A stretch of DNA of 64,000 bases, taken from Jacaranda mimosifolia (Eukaryota > Streptophyta > Magnoliopsida > Lamiales > Bignoniaceae). Made by a program: the position numbers and the translations under genes. The notes under the pieces were generated by a model that worked only from the letters and a program-made list of their open reading frames with translations, was not told the DNA's origin and did not search any database. The DNA lies in the NCBI GenBank assembly GCA_018894105.1, contig CM032117.1:41960501-42024500 (forward strand). Direction: 5' to 3'. Every line of letters starts with the position of its first letter. Position 1 is the first letter of the stretch. Positions 10,752 through 22,109 of this stretch are shown piece by piece.

Positions 10752-11957
10752 AACCATGTGTTTAGGTCCTCATACTTTGACTCTTCTCTGACCACATAGC
10801 AGGTCATTCGCATTGAGATTGGGTATGAGCTATATAGACATGGAGGTTTGTGAAATCCAAGATTGTCTTCTCGTCGTTATGAAGGGCTAGTGTATCTCCT
10901 ATGTGTTCTATAATGATCAATTCTAAGAAATCATCACGCAAGGTAGTATGACAATTTGGAAAAAGGAGTTTTCCAAAGATGAGGTCATTAAGGGAAATCG
11001 AACAGTGAGATTAGTAACATAGTTATTGAGGCTATTAGGAATCCAACAAATATCTTACCATATGCCTCTTTTGGGAGATAGAATACGAAAGTACTATATT
11101 TACATGGCAAGTGTAGAGCTAAAATGGTTCATCAAGAACATATTCATTTTGACTAATTAGTTGGGCTCCATGGGCTTGTTGCTAGACATCGACTATGGAG
11201 GTTGTGTACTCTTCAATGAATGGAGATTGATTGAAAAAGTTATTAGTTTAAAGAAGTTTAAACTAATGCGAATATTTCAATATTCAAAATATCACAATTA
11301 GTTGTGAGCCATGTCCAATGAATGAGAGAATCTATGGGTTAGACACAAAAGCTTAAAGGAAGTACTACTTGATGGGAGGAATTTTCTAAGGACTTAGAAA
11401 ATTACCCTACGTGTTTTTGGAGAATATTCGGTCGACTAATTTTTGATCAATTTGGCTTGATTAATTTAATTGTTAAACTATCAAAATAATTTAAGGAGTT
11501 AAATTAGACCAATTAAAGTAAGGAGTTAATTTAATTGGTGCCATGTGACATTTAATTGGTGAAGTTAACTTAAAGAGTTAAGTTGACACCATTTAACTTA
11601 AAGAGTGTTGTCCTCTACTTTTAGTGGCTAATTTGTAGGACTTCCAGAGATTTGATTGAGCTGAAATTTTTACAGAAACTTCTCAAGTTTGTTGAGGTGT
11701 TCATTGCAAAGTTTCATCCAATTTGGAGTTCATCATGCTGGTCGTTTATTGGTAAGACTCTGATGTGCGCTGATTTAACCGGTGAAGAGTTCATTAGTGT
11801 CATTGTCATTCTACCTTTGGATTTTCTGCATTCAAGATATTTTTCCAAATCTAAATCCTCATTATTTCATGATTAGATCCTTGGATATGGAGTGGACAAG
11901 TTTTATTTGGCCTTTTTGTGTTTTTATAATTGGATACTTGGGCTATTCCAACCTTCA
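9680..11957 (+). repeat. E2 5' LTR with 5' duplication and internal deletion
   Basis: LTR start TGTTGGAAAATAG occurs at 9680 and again at 10251. The end is ...CCAACCTTCA at 11957, two bases before the primer-binding site. Compared with the E2 3' LTR, about 440 bp are missing at about 11603 (the equivalent of roughly 21348-21800), including the palindrome and TATA box. Open frames at 10032-10277, 11652-11876 and 11782-12072 are chance frames. Confidence 0.85.
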
Positions 11958-11959
11958 AG

Positions 11960-11971
11960 TGGTATCAGAGC
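11960..11971 (+). other. E2 primer-binding site
   Basis: TGGTATCAGAGC, identical to the plant initiator tRNA-Met primer complement, two bases after the 5' LTR end. Confidence 0.92.
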
Positions 11972-13920
11972 CTAATTCATACTTTAATTTGAATTTTTAT
12001 TGGATTGATTCATGTGATGAGTTGATCTATATCACCAAATACTTGATTCAAATGATGAATTTGAGTATTTGATTGATGTTGTATGTGGTTTCTTTGTTGT
12101 TGAATTGAAATATGCTAATATATGTTTTAAGTGTTGATTCATATGTTAGTATATTTTTTATTCATAGTGGATTATGTTAAATGTTGATTTAGCATTAATT
12201 TATGTTATATGTTGATATAGCATGTTTTGTTTGGCCTTAAGTTGTTTTGGTCATTTTTGGATCCAATTGGATTGGAGTTAATCATAGATTTTTGAAGAAT
12301 GTTGATTCTTACTTGCACTTGATTTTTGAAGCATGTTTGGGCACTTGAATTTCCACTTTTAAAAGGAGGTTTAAATCCATAAATTTATATAAAATGTGTG
12401 AATTAGTATTATGGAGCTGTCCATAATTTTTTGGTGCACAAAACTAGGGTAAAATTAGCACTCAACGCTTGGCCGAGTAGTGGGCACACTGTACGCGCAT
12501 CTGCCGCACGATCATGCGAGCTGGCCGGCAACAATGTGCCAAGGGTATTTTTGGGAATTTTGAGGCTTGAATTTGTGTTGTTTTGTGCTCAAAATTAATT
12601 CTAATTCATGCTAATTAGATGCTCAAATATTGTGTAAGTTCTCAAAATTATATTTGACATTTTTGAATGCTTTTAAAGTCTTGTTTAAGTTAATTTTCAA
12701 TTTAGTGCAAAAGTGAGATGCATAAGTGTTATTCTTATTTTTGCTAGTTAATTAATTATTTATGAGATAAGCATTTAATTTGTTGAATTGATGTCAATTC
12801 TTATTCATTGTTCATTTAATTATTGAATGGACGATGAATGTATGGGGATGATCATGAGCCTTTAATATGATTTTATTTGTTTCAATTTATTGAAAAGGAT
12901 TGTATTAAATTGGGGCTTGCACGCCTCTTAATTTCCATCTTGTAATTGTTATCAGAGTAGAATCATTAGAAATAAGGATTTATTTTCTCTTGTAATTGTT
13001 GCAAAGAGAAAAGGAGGCCAAGGGAATCAAGAAGACGTGAAGACCCATGAATGTATGGGATACATTTATGTAATAATCAGATTTGATCAACCCACTTAAA
13101 ATCAACTAAGTAGTGCACCTATGGCTCTAAAGCACAATAAGGTTCATGGTCATCCCACCCTAGGAGCATGCTAGGCGCATTTACTTATTTATGTTTTCTT
13201 TATCCTATTGATGTATGAGATACATGGTTAGGATATAGAAAACCTAAATAAGAGAAGATAAAATTTGATGAGATCTTTCGAAGCAAGAAAATCCCTCCAC
13301 TTAGAAGAGTCTAGGTGCTTTCAAATTAATAAGTCAAAATGGTTACAAATTAAAAAGAGTTTTAATTAATCTATGCCTTTTACCAATAGTATGCGACATG
13401 AGATGCTACCACATTTGCATGATGTCTCACAAGTCATGGATCAAGTTTATGGAGGAAAGCTATGCTCATATACTTGGCATATGATACAACTTTAATTTGG
13501 CACTTCGGACGCATTATCTCACAAGTCGTGGAATGCCATAGTGTGGTTCCAAATCAAAGGTTGATTTGTAGGTCCAACTTAAAAACCTAATAGTGTAGAT
13601 GTCGCACGAGTCGTGGGTCTACATGAAAAGTGAGGCAAAATATATCAAGAGTTGCATAGAGATGCAATTAGCAAAACTTGTTTACATTATGATTGTTTGT
13701 GGATGTCTCACAAGTCATGGGTCTGCTACAAGTCCGTTAGGCCTTGATTCTCACTAGAAAATGTGATTTCCTGAATTCATTAAGGGGATGGGGAATTTGA
13801 TAAAATAATGGCAGAAAAATATGCTTGAAAGTCCATGAACATGTTTTCAATATCTATGTTCAATCACATGCTAATATTCTCTTTTTTCGCCTTTGTAGAT
13901 TTTTGAAATCTCAAAAGAAA
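11972..13920 (+). other. E2 untranslated leader
   Basis: Nearly 2 kb between primer-binding site and gag with no coding sequence. It contains a GC-rich patch at 12470-12545 in otherwise AT-rich DNA, conserved in E1 (5125-5200), and four copies of a 20-22 bp motif at 13421-13723. In retroelements this interval normally holds dimerisation and packaging signals; that role is inferred here. Confidence 0.6.
13421..13723 (+). repeat. Four copies of a GATGTCTCACAAGTCATGG motif
   Basis: Copies at 13421-13440, 13511-13533, 13598-13619 and 13702-13723, with spacings of about 90-105 bp. Related forms exist in the E1 leader on the minus strand (around 3980-4010 and 4240-4275). Conservation in two copies suggests a cis-acting RNA or DNA signal, but nothing shows which. 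Confidence 0.6.
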
Positions 13921-14760
13921 ATGGCTAAGAATCCACTCAATGTGATTTTGGAAACTAATAAGCTAACTAGGACAAACTTCCTTGATGCTTAGAAACCTCA
14001 AGATAAATTTTGATTCCAAAAAGAAGACTTATGTGCTTACTCAAAGTCTACAAGACACCATAGGCGATGATGCCGATGATGAGGCACATGAAACGTTCAC
14101 AAAGTGGGTAGATGATGATCTACAAGCATGATGCCTTATGATGGCTTCTATGTCCAACGAGCTCCAAAAATTTTATGAGCACATGAAAACTATTAATGAT
14201 ATACACATGCACCTACAAGAGTTGTTGGCGTGCAAACTAGACATAAAAGGTTTTCATTATCTAAGGAACTCTTTTGGACTAGTATGAATGAAGGATCAAG
14301 TGTCCATGATCATGACCTTAAGATGATCGGTCTCATTGAGAAACTTGCTCAATTGGATGTGGTCATGGAAAATGAGCTTTATGTGGATTTGATCCTTCAG
14401 TCATTGTCTAGCTCATTTGATCAATTTTTTATGAACTTCAATATGTTGAAACAAGAGATTACAATTAATGAATTAATCAATATATTGGTGACCATCGAGA
14501 CGACTATGAAGAAAGATAAACCATTAATGCTTGCTTTCTCCTATAAGTCTAAGGGCCCTAGAGGTGCTAGAAAAGGAAGTAAAAGGAAGAAAAGTTTTTC
14601 CTCCAAGAGAAAGCAACCATTAAAAGCCTCAGAAAGAGTTAAGAGTTAAGAAGAATAAAGAGGCCAAAGCCGATGCAACTTGTTTCTATTGTAGCGAGAA
14701 AGGCCATTGGAAGAGAAATTGCAAGGAATACCTTGCAACCCTTGGGAAGGGTATATACTT
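13921..14760 (+). pseudogene. E2 gag with zinc knuckle
   Basis: Start chosen at 13921 (MAKNPLNVILETNKL), matching the E1 gag start. The frame is broken after about 25 codons by a stop near 13990. Homology continues through the WVDDDL/MASMSNELQ block, the open stretch 14230-14649 and the LYVDLILQSLSSSFDQF block, then a basic tail. The CCHC knuckle CFYCSEKGHWKRNC (14680-14721) is intact in residues but lies in another frame from the preceding basic tail. Gag would form the virus-like particle and bind element RNA. Several frameshifts make it a pseudogene. Confidence 0.85.
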
Positions 14761-14769
14761 TATTGAAGC

Positions 14770-15020
14770 ACATTTAACAGCAAATTCTTCCTCATGGGTA
14801 TTTGATACTGCGTGTAGTTATCACCTTTGTAATTTGTTATGGAGAACGAAAAGAAGAAGGAGTCTAAATAATGGGGATAAGATCTTTTCCCTAGGAATAG
14901 AGCAAATGTTACAGCCAAAGTCGAAGGCGTAATGAAATTAGACTTAGCGAACTCTTTTCTTGTATTAAATCCTTACTTTTATGTAATAACATAATTTTAT
15001 TCCTATTTTGGACAATAAAT
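14770..15020 (+). pseudogene. E2 protease region
   Basis: The protease active-site block VFDTACSYHLC is at about 14798-14830, with D-T-A as in E1. It is followed by a degraded stretch in which the conserved GIMKLDL and YYVPQLVSNIISI blocks can only be partly followed, with stops. The protease would normally cleave the gag-pol polyprotein. It lies between gag and the GAG-pre-integrase, as expected for copia. Confidence 0.7.
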
Positions 15021-15029
15021 GATTTGATT

Positions 15030-15960
15030 TTTCTATATCTAATGGGAATTTGAAGGCAATAAAGAATGGTTCTTCAGTTGCTCAAGGTACATTAAACAAT
15101 AGATTCTATATTTTGAATTCTCAACCATCATTTATGGACATTCAACAAAGTAATATAAAATTAGATATCAAAGAAGATGCCATGTCGTGGCATGCTAGAC
15201 TTGGACATAGTTCCAAGAATAGGATAAACAGGTTAGAAGCCCCCAAAGTACTAAATATTAGTAGCATTGATGATCTTCCTACTTGTTTAAAAATGACCAA
15301 CGCTCCTTTTGTAGGACAATCAGAGCGAACTACAAGTCCTTTAGATTTGATCCATATAGATATTTGTGAATTACTAAGAGTTAATGTGAGAGGAGGCTAT
15401 TCATACTTAATTACCTTCACCAATGATCATACTCTATTAGGATATATGTATCTTATGAAGTACAAGTCAGAAGTTTTCAAAAAGTTCAAAGAGTATAGAA
15501 ATGAAATAGAAAAGCAATTAGGACTAAGTATTAAAGCTCTTTGATTAGATCAAGAAAGGGAAAACTTGAATTTTGAATTCTTGAATTATCTAAAAGAGAA
15601 TGTGATTCTCTCTCAATGGACTTTACGCGGAATGCCCCAACACAATGGAGTAGCCAAGAGGAGAAACTGTACCATACTGGACATGGTGTGCTTGATGATG
15701 AGTTTTACCGATGTGCCTATATCCTTTTGGGGATACGCCTTAGAAACAGCAGTGAGGATATTAAATATAGTACCCTCAAAGTTGGTGCCAAACACACCAC
15801 ATGATATGTGGTATGGCAAAGCATCTTTCTACTCTTTTCTAAGAGTTTGGGAGTCTCCCGCATACGTCAAACGGTTAATGGGAGACAAGTTATATGCTAG
15901 ATCCACCTTGTGCAAGTTTGAGGAATACTCAATAGAGTCTTTAGGCTATTTCTTTTAAGA
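15030..15960 (+). pseudogene. E2 GAG-pre-integrase and integrase
   Basis: Two open stretches (15050-15544 and 15566-15958) separated by a stop at 15542-15544. The first has the HHCC start WHARLGH, but the CxxC part is damaged: a deletion leaves LPTCLKMTN in place of the usual CESCLKGKMTK arrangement. The first integrase aspartate is in the HIDICELL block. The second catalytic block, normally LRSDRGGEY, is degraded to LDQEREN. The glutamate of the usual ERRN block reads KRRN. MPQHNGVAKRRN, SFWGYALETAV and the C-terminal EYSIESLGYFF confirm copia integrase. Loss of the catalytic glutamate and the stop make it inactive. Confidence 0.88.
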
Positions 15961-17740
15961 TCCCTCAGAACAAAAGGTGTTTGTTTCAAGGAATGCCATC
16001 TTTTTGGAAAAGAATTTTCTATTAGATAGATATGGCATTATTGTTGAACATGATGAAGTTCAAGATGATCAAAATATCCCACAAGTGGTAGAAACAAGTG
16101 AACATCAAGAGCCTAACACACAACCTCTAAAAAGGTCGGACTGGATCAAGAAGTAGCCCGAAAGGTTTGGATTCCTTCATGAGATGGGCCAAGCAGATAA
16201 TGATCCGAAGACCTTCGAGGAAGCTATGTGGACATAGATTTGGGACATTGGCTTGATGCCATGAAATTCAAAATGGACTCCATGTACTCCAACAAAGTAT
16301 GAACTTTGGTAGGTCCACTGGACGGTATAGTACTCATTAGTTGCAAATAGATCTATAAGAAAAAAATAGGAGTCAATTGAGAGGTTACCACCTTTAAGGT
16401 GCGGCTAGTGGCAAAAGGTTACACTAAAAGACCCGATATTAATTTCAAGGAAACCTTTTCACATGTCACTATGCCTAACTCCATTAGGACTATGCTTGCC
16501 ATAGTCGCATATTATGACTATGAGATATGGCAAATGGATGTGAAAATCACTTTCCTCAATGGAAACATTGAAGAATAAATCTATGTGGAGCAACCACAAG
16601 GTTTTAAATCCAAAGGGAGTGAGCAAAAGTTTTACAAACTCAAAAAGTCCATTTATAAACTTAAACAAGTATCCCGAAGTATTGGAACATATTTTTTGAT
16701 AAGATGGTCAAATCATTTAGCTTTATCAAAAAAATTTACGAACCTTGTGTGTATAAGAAGGCTAAAGGGAGTAGTATACAGTTTATTATGCATTGTGTCG
16801 ATGACATGCTTCTCATTAGGAATGAGAGAGAAATGTTAGAGTGTACTAAAGCATGATTATCTACACAATTTTCCATGAAGGATTTGGGAGAAGCATTCTT
16901 CGTATTGAGAATACGAGCCTATATAGATAGATATAAGAGGATGTTGGAGCTTTCCCAAATACCGTACATTGACAAGATACTAAGGAGGTTTAGTACAGAA
17001 GAATCCAAGAAAAGATTCATTCCTAATGGCCCCTAAGACTGATGATGAGAGAAAAAGAATGTCCCACATACCTTATGCGTATGCTATATAGAGTATAATA
17101 TATGTTGTTCAATATACAAGCCGGATGTAGCACATGTTGTAATCGTTACAAACCTCTTTCAATCTAACGCCAATGAAAGTCACTAGATGGTCTTAAAAGC
17201 AATCCTAACATACTTGAGAATAACTAAGGAATTATTTTTGGTATACAGCAATGGAGAATTGAAACTTGAAGGGTTTTCGGATTCTAGTTTCCAATCTAAT
17301 GTAGATGATTAAAATTCACTTCTGAATTTGTATTTTGCCTCAATGGCGGCACATGAATTGGAACAATTTCGAACAAGATACCACGGTTGATTCAACTATA
17401 GAGGCAGAATATATTATAGCTTCGGAAGCCGCAAAGGAGGATGTTTGGATGAAAATTTTCATCCAAGAGTTGGATGTAGCACCTAGCATTACTGAGCCTG
17501 TAGTTGTGTTCTGTGACAACAACGGAGCGGTTGTACTAGCAAAAGAGCCATGATCTCATTAATGATCAAATCACATTTTGAGGTGTCATCATTTGATTTG
17601 GGAGATCATTGATAGAGGTGACATCCGAGTGGAGAGGGAAGCCTCATAAAAGAATCTAGCAGATTCACTAACTAAACCCTACATAAAAGGTCTTTGAAGG
17701 ACATCTTGAGAAGATGGGTCTTAAAACTATAGGGAGTTGG
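15961..17740 (+). pseudogene. E2 reverse transcriptase and RNase H
   Basis: Strongly degraded, readable only by switching frames. RT landmarks are ETFSHV-like and YYDYEIWQMDV-like blocks (16450-16550), the KSIYKLKQVSR block (16640-16680), the active site CVDDMLL (about 16794-16815, where YVDD is usual) and the FSMKDLGEA block (16870-16900). RNase H is clearest at 17335-17553: DSTIEAEYI, EAAKEDVW and VFCDNNGAVVLAKEP. A degraded ADSLTKP block follows near 17660. The order protease-integrase-RT-RNase H confirms Ty1/copia. Short open frames on the minus strand here are shadows. Confidence 0.85.
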
Positions 17741-17742
17741 CT

Positions 17743-17760
17743 TTAGGGAAAATGGGATAT
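17743..17760 (+). other. E2 polypurine tract
   Basis: Purine-rich TTTAGGGAAAATGGGAT immediately before the 3' LTR start at 17761 (TATTGGAATAATTCC, with TG mutated to TA). It is the expected primer site for plus-strand DNA synthesis. Confidence 0.7.
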
Positions 17761-18559
17761 TATTGGAATAATTCCCCGCAGCCAATTAGATTGGCATGTA
17801 AAATATTTCACTTGTGATACAATCTTGATTGAATGATATTCATATAAAATTGCTATCTTCATCTTATTCTTATTATTACTTCACTGGCATTTGGTTGAAG
17901 CCCCTAGATTAGACAAGACTATGGGATTTGGTCACGCACTGGGTGGTGATTATGAAATAAGTCTTACACAATTGTGATCTTAAAATATTCCAAGTCATAG
18001 AATCTTATAAGATAGGGCATCTAAGATTCGAATAGACTTGCATTAACGATACATAAACCTAAGGAGTTAGATATTTCTCATTTTCATGAGTAATCCATGT
18101 TAGACATGGATTCATATTTGTGGTGCTTGTTAGAGAACAAGTTCACTAAAGACCCACCCGGAGAATCCACTAGATAGCCAGAGTAGCAAGTCAGTGGTGG
18201 CAAGTTCTCCCGCTTACGTAATACATATAATTAGTCCTTAGACATGAGGATTCATGATAACCTTGTGTTTAAGTCGTCATAATTTGACTCTTCTTTGACC
18301 ATGTAGCATGTCATCCAAGTTGAGATTAGGTATGAGCTACTTAGAAATAGAAGTTTGTGAAATCCAAGATGGCATCCGACTCCTCGCGTTGTGAAAGGCA
18401 AATGCATCTCCTATGTATTCTATAATGATCAATTCCGAGGAATCCTCATGCAAGGTAGTATGAAAATTTGGAAAAGAGTTTCCCAAAGATGAGGTCATAA
18501 AGGAAAATCAAACATTGAGATTAGAAATATAGTTATCGAGGCTATTAGAGAGTCCACAA

Positions 18560-20807
18560 TGTTGGAATAGTGCCCAGAAAGCCAATTAGATTGGCATTGT
18601 AAACTATTTCACTTGTGATACAACCTTGATTGAATGATATTAATAATATGGCCATCTTCATCTTATGCTTATATTTACTTCACTGGCATTTGGTTGAAGC
18701 CCTTAGATCACAAAGGACTATGAGACTTGGTCATGCGTTGGGTGGTGATCATGGAATAAGTTCTATATGGTCGTGATCCTAAATCTTCCAAGTCATAAGA
18801 TCTTAAGAGACATGGCATCTAAGATCTAAATAGGCTTGCACTAATAATGCATATATCTAAGGAGTTGGATATTGCTCCGTTCCATGGACAATACCATATA
18901 AGATATGGATGCATATTAGTAGGTGCTTGTTAGGGAACAAAGCACTAAAGACCCACTCAAAGAATCCACTAGATAGTCGGAGTGGCAAGTTCTCCTACTT
19001 ATGCTAGTGCATATAATTAGTCATTTGACCTGAGGATCTATGGTAACCTTCTATTTAGGTCTTCATACTTTGACTCCTCTCTGGCCACTTAGTGGGCCGT
19101 TCGGGCGATGATTAGACATGAGCTACTTAGACATGGAGGTTTGTGAGATCCAAGATGAAATCCGACTCCTCGTCTTTGTGAAGCGCGAGTACATCTCTTA
19201 TGTATTCTATAATAATCAATTCTAAGAAATTCTTGAGAAGGTAGAATGATAATTTGGAAAAGGAGTTTTTTGAAGATGAGGTCATAAAGTGGAATCGAAC
19301 ATTGGGAATAGAGACATAGTATCGAGGCTATTAGAGAGCCGACAAATATCTTACCCTAGACCTCTTTTGGGAGATAGGAGACGGAAGGACCGTATTTGCA
19401 TAGTACGCATAGAGCTATGATGGTTATCTAAAACCATTCATTTCAGCCAATTAGTTGGGCTCCATGGGCTTGAGGTTGGACATCGATCATAGAGATTAGG
19501 TACTCTTTAATTAATGGACATTAATTGAATTGAGTCAATTAGTTTAAAAGGAGTTTAAACTAAAATGAATATAGGATATTCAAAAATCACAAGGTGTTGT
19601 GAGCCCATGTCCAATGAATGGTAGAACCTATTGGGTCACACACAAAAGCCAATTACATTTCCTAAGTAATTGATAAACTTTCTAAGTCTTAGAAACTTCG
19701 CTCCACGGAGACCAAATTTTGGATGACTGAAAATTAAGGTCCACGTTGGCTTGATTAATTTAACTGTTAAATTGATCAAGTAATTTAAGGAGTTAAATTA
19801 GATCAATAATTAAGGAGTTAATTATTCGGTGCCACATGAGCATCAATTAGTCAACTTAAAGAGTTAACAAAATTAAGCTTAATGAGTTAAGCTAGTTGAC
19901 TTAAGAGTTAAGTCAAGGATTAATTAATTAAATTAAATTGTTTAATTTAATTAATGAGGAGAATATTTCTTGGAGAGAAAATTAAAATGATAGGATCATT
20001 TTAATGTGGCATTTAATTAATTTGAAATTAGATTTCAAATGTAAATGAAATGCACACAAATTCAAATTAGATTTGAATTTGCCAATTAAGCATGCAAGGC
20101 ATGCATGTTGGTGCCCGCCCCCTCCCCCTTCACCCCCAAGGAAGGTGTGATGCCAGCTTGCCATCACACCATCCTCATTCTATATATAGATATAGAGTGA
20201 GAGGAGTAGCATCTAGCAATCTTGCAAGTGAAGAATTAGATTCTCACTTTTTCCTCCATTTTCAAAGTGTTCATTCATGTGTTGAAGATCACCTTCCTCT
20301 TCTTCTACCTACCCAAAAATCGGCCATCTTCATCTCAACTATCCTCTCTTTCTCCAACTACAAGTGATGAGTAGTAGGAATTGGATTGGTGTGTGGATCA
20401 TTTTAATAGAGGCAAAATAAATGGTTTGCTAAGCCTTTGGAGATTCACCTACAAGACCAGCCTCTTGTTGAATTTTCCTTTTTTTTAGGAGATCCAGAAA
20501 GAGTTTTGATCTGAATCTTTTTCCTAGCAGCTTCCTCAAGGAGTTGAGCATCTATTGAAAATTTTTCAATATTTTTTGGAGAGTTTTGAATTGTGAAAAC
20601 TTTGCTTGCTTCCAGCTGCGCTACTGTCTAGTAAATTCTGTTTGAAGAAGGAGTTCTTCAATCTACCTTTGGCCTTTTCTTTTCAATGTAATTCTTCATC
20701 TAAATCCAAATCTTATAGAATGTTTAGATCCTTGGTCGTTTGTAAGCACTAGTTTATTTAAACTTTTGAAGTTTTATTATTGGATCTTAGTGCCTTACTT
20801 GATTTCA
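18560..20807 (+). mobile_element. Solo copia LTR inside the E2 3' LTR
   Basis: A 2248-bp LTR with intact TG start (TGTTGGAATAGTGCCC) and CA end, same family and same orientation as E2, no internal region. Flanks are cacaa (18555-18559) and gacaa (20808-20812), a 5-bp duplication with one mismatch. Palindrome and TATA box are present (20144-20189). Open frames at 19982-20167 and 20092-20367 are chance frames. Confidence 0.9.
20144..20189 (+). promoter_or_regulatory. LTR promoter: palindrome plus TATA
   Basis: Arms GGTGTGATGCC (20144-20154) and GCCATCACACC (20160-20170), then TATA box CTATATATAG at 20180-20189. Confidence 0.6.
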
Positions 20808-21503
20808 GACAAATATCTTGCCCTAGGCCTCTTTCAAGAGATAAGACACGGAAGAAGTGCATTTGCATGCCAAGCGTAGAGCTAGAATAGTTCATCAGGA
20901 GCTACTCATTTCGACCAATTAGTTAGGCTCCATGGGCTTGTTGCTAGACATCGACTATGGAGATTAGGTACTTTTCAATTAATGGAGATTGATTGAAAGA
21001 GTTGCTAGTTTAAAATAGTTTAAACTAATGTAAAGTTTTTGGTATTCAAAATACTACAATTAGTTGTGAGCCCATGTCTAATGAATTGGAGAACCAATGG
21101 GTCACACATAAAAGCCTAAAGGAAGTACTACTTGATGGGAGGAATTTTCTAAGGAGTTAGAAAATTATCCTAAGCATTTTTGTAGAATATTCGGTTGACT
21201 AATTTTCGGTCAATTTGGCTTGGTTAATTTAATTGTTAAATTATCAAAATAATTTAAGGAGTTAAATGAGATGAATTAAATTAAGGAGTTAATTTAATTG
21301 GTTGAATGTGACATTTAATTAGTCAAGTTAATTTAAAGAGTTAAGCTGAACTCAAATGAAGGAGTTCATTTGGATATTCATTTTAATTTGAATTACATTT
21401 CATGAGATGAAATATAGATACAAATTAAACTCAAATGAAAGTGAAATTCAAATTTACAATTTGTTGGCAAGTTGGTTGCCAAGTTGGCAACTACCTCATG
21501 GAG

Positions 21504-21550
21504 GGTGTGATGCCAACTAGCATCACACCATCCTCTCTATAATTAGAGAG
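21504..21550 (+). promoter_or_regulatory. E2 3' LTR palindrome and TATA-like site
   Basis: Perfect 10-bp arms GGTGTGATGC (21504-21513) and GCATCACACC (21520-21529), then CTCTATAATTAGAG at about 21535-21550 in place of the usual TATA box. The 5' LTR of the same element has lost this segment. Confidence 0.55.
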
Positions 21551-22109
21551 GTGGCTGGCTATGAGGTGGATTCCATGCTATATTCTAATTTTTCCTCCAA
21601 AAGTGTGATTCACTCATGTGTTGAAGTTTCACACTCTCAAAATCTTCTTCCTCTCCACTATTCTCCATAACCGCCGTTCCCTCTCTTTATCCTTTTGATT
21701 TTCTAGCAGAGTAGAGGTGGATTAGTGATCTCCTGGGGTGTGTGGATTATAACATTAGAGGGTCAACATTTGGGGAGGTTTGTTCTTGAAGATTCATTGC
21801 TATCCTCTGTTTTTGGTGGCTAATTTGGAGGACTTCTAGAGATCTGATTTGACTTAAATTTTTACAGAAACTTCTCAAGTGTGTTGAGGTGTTCTCTACA
21901 AATTTTCAACCAATTTGGAGTTGAGCAAGGTGGCCGTTTATTGGTGAGACTCTGCTATGCACGGATTGAACCGGTGAAGAGTTCATTGGTGTCCTCCTCA
22001 TTCTACCATTGGATGTTTTGCATTCAAGGTATTTTTATAGATCCAAATCCTCATTATAGCATGATTAGATCCTTGGATGTGGACCAGACAAGTTTTATTT
22101 AGCCTTTTT

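Noticed and set aside
11652..12072. Overlapping plus-strand ORFs of 74 and 96 codons
   Set aside because: They span the E2 5' LTR end and the primer-binding site; chance frames.
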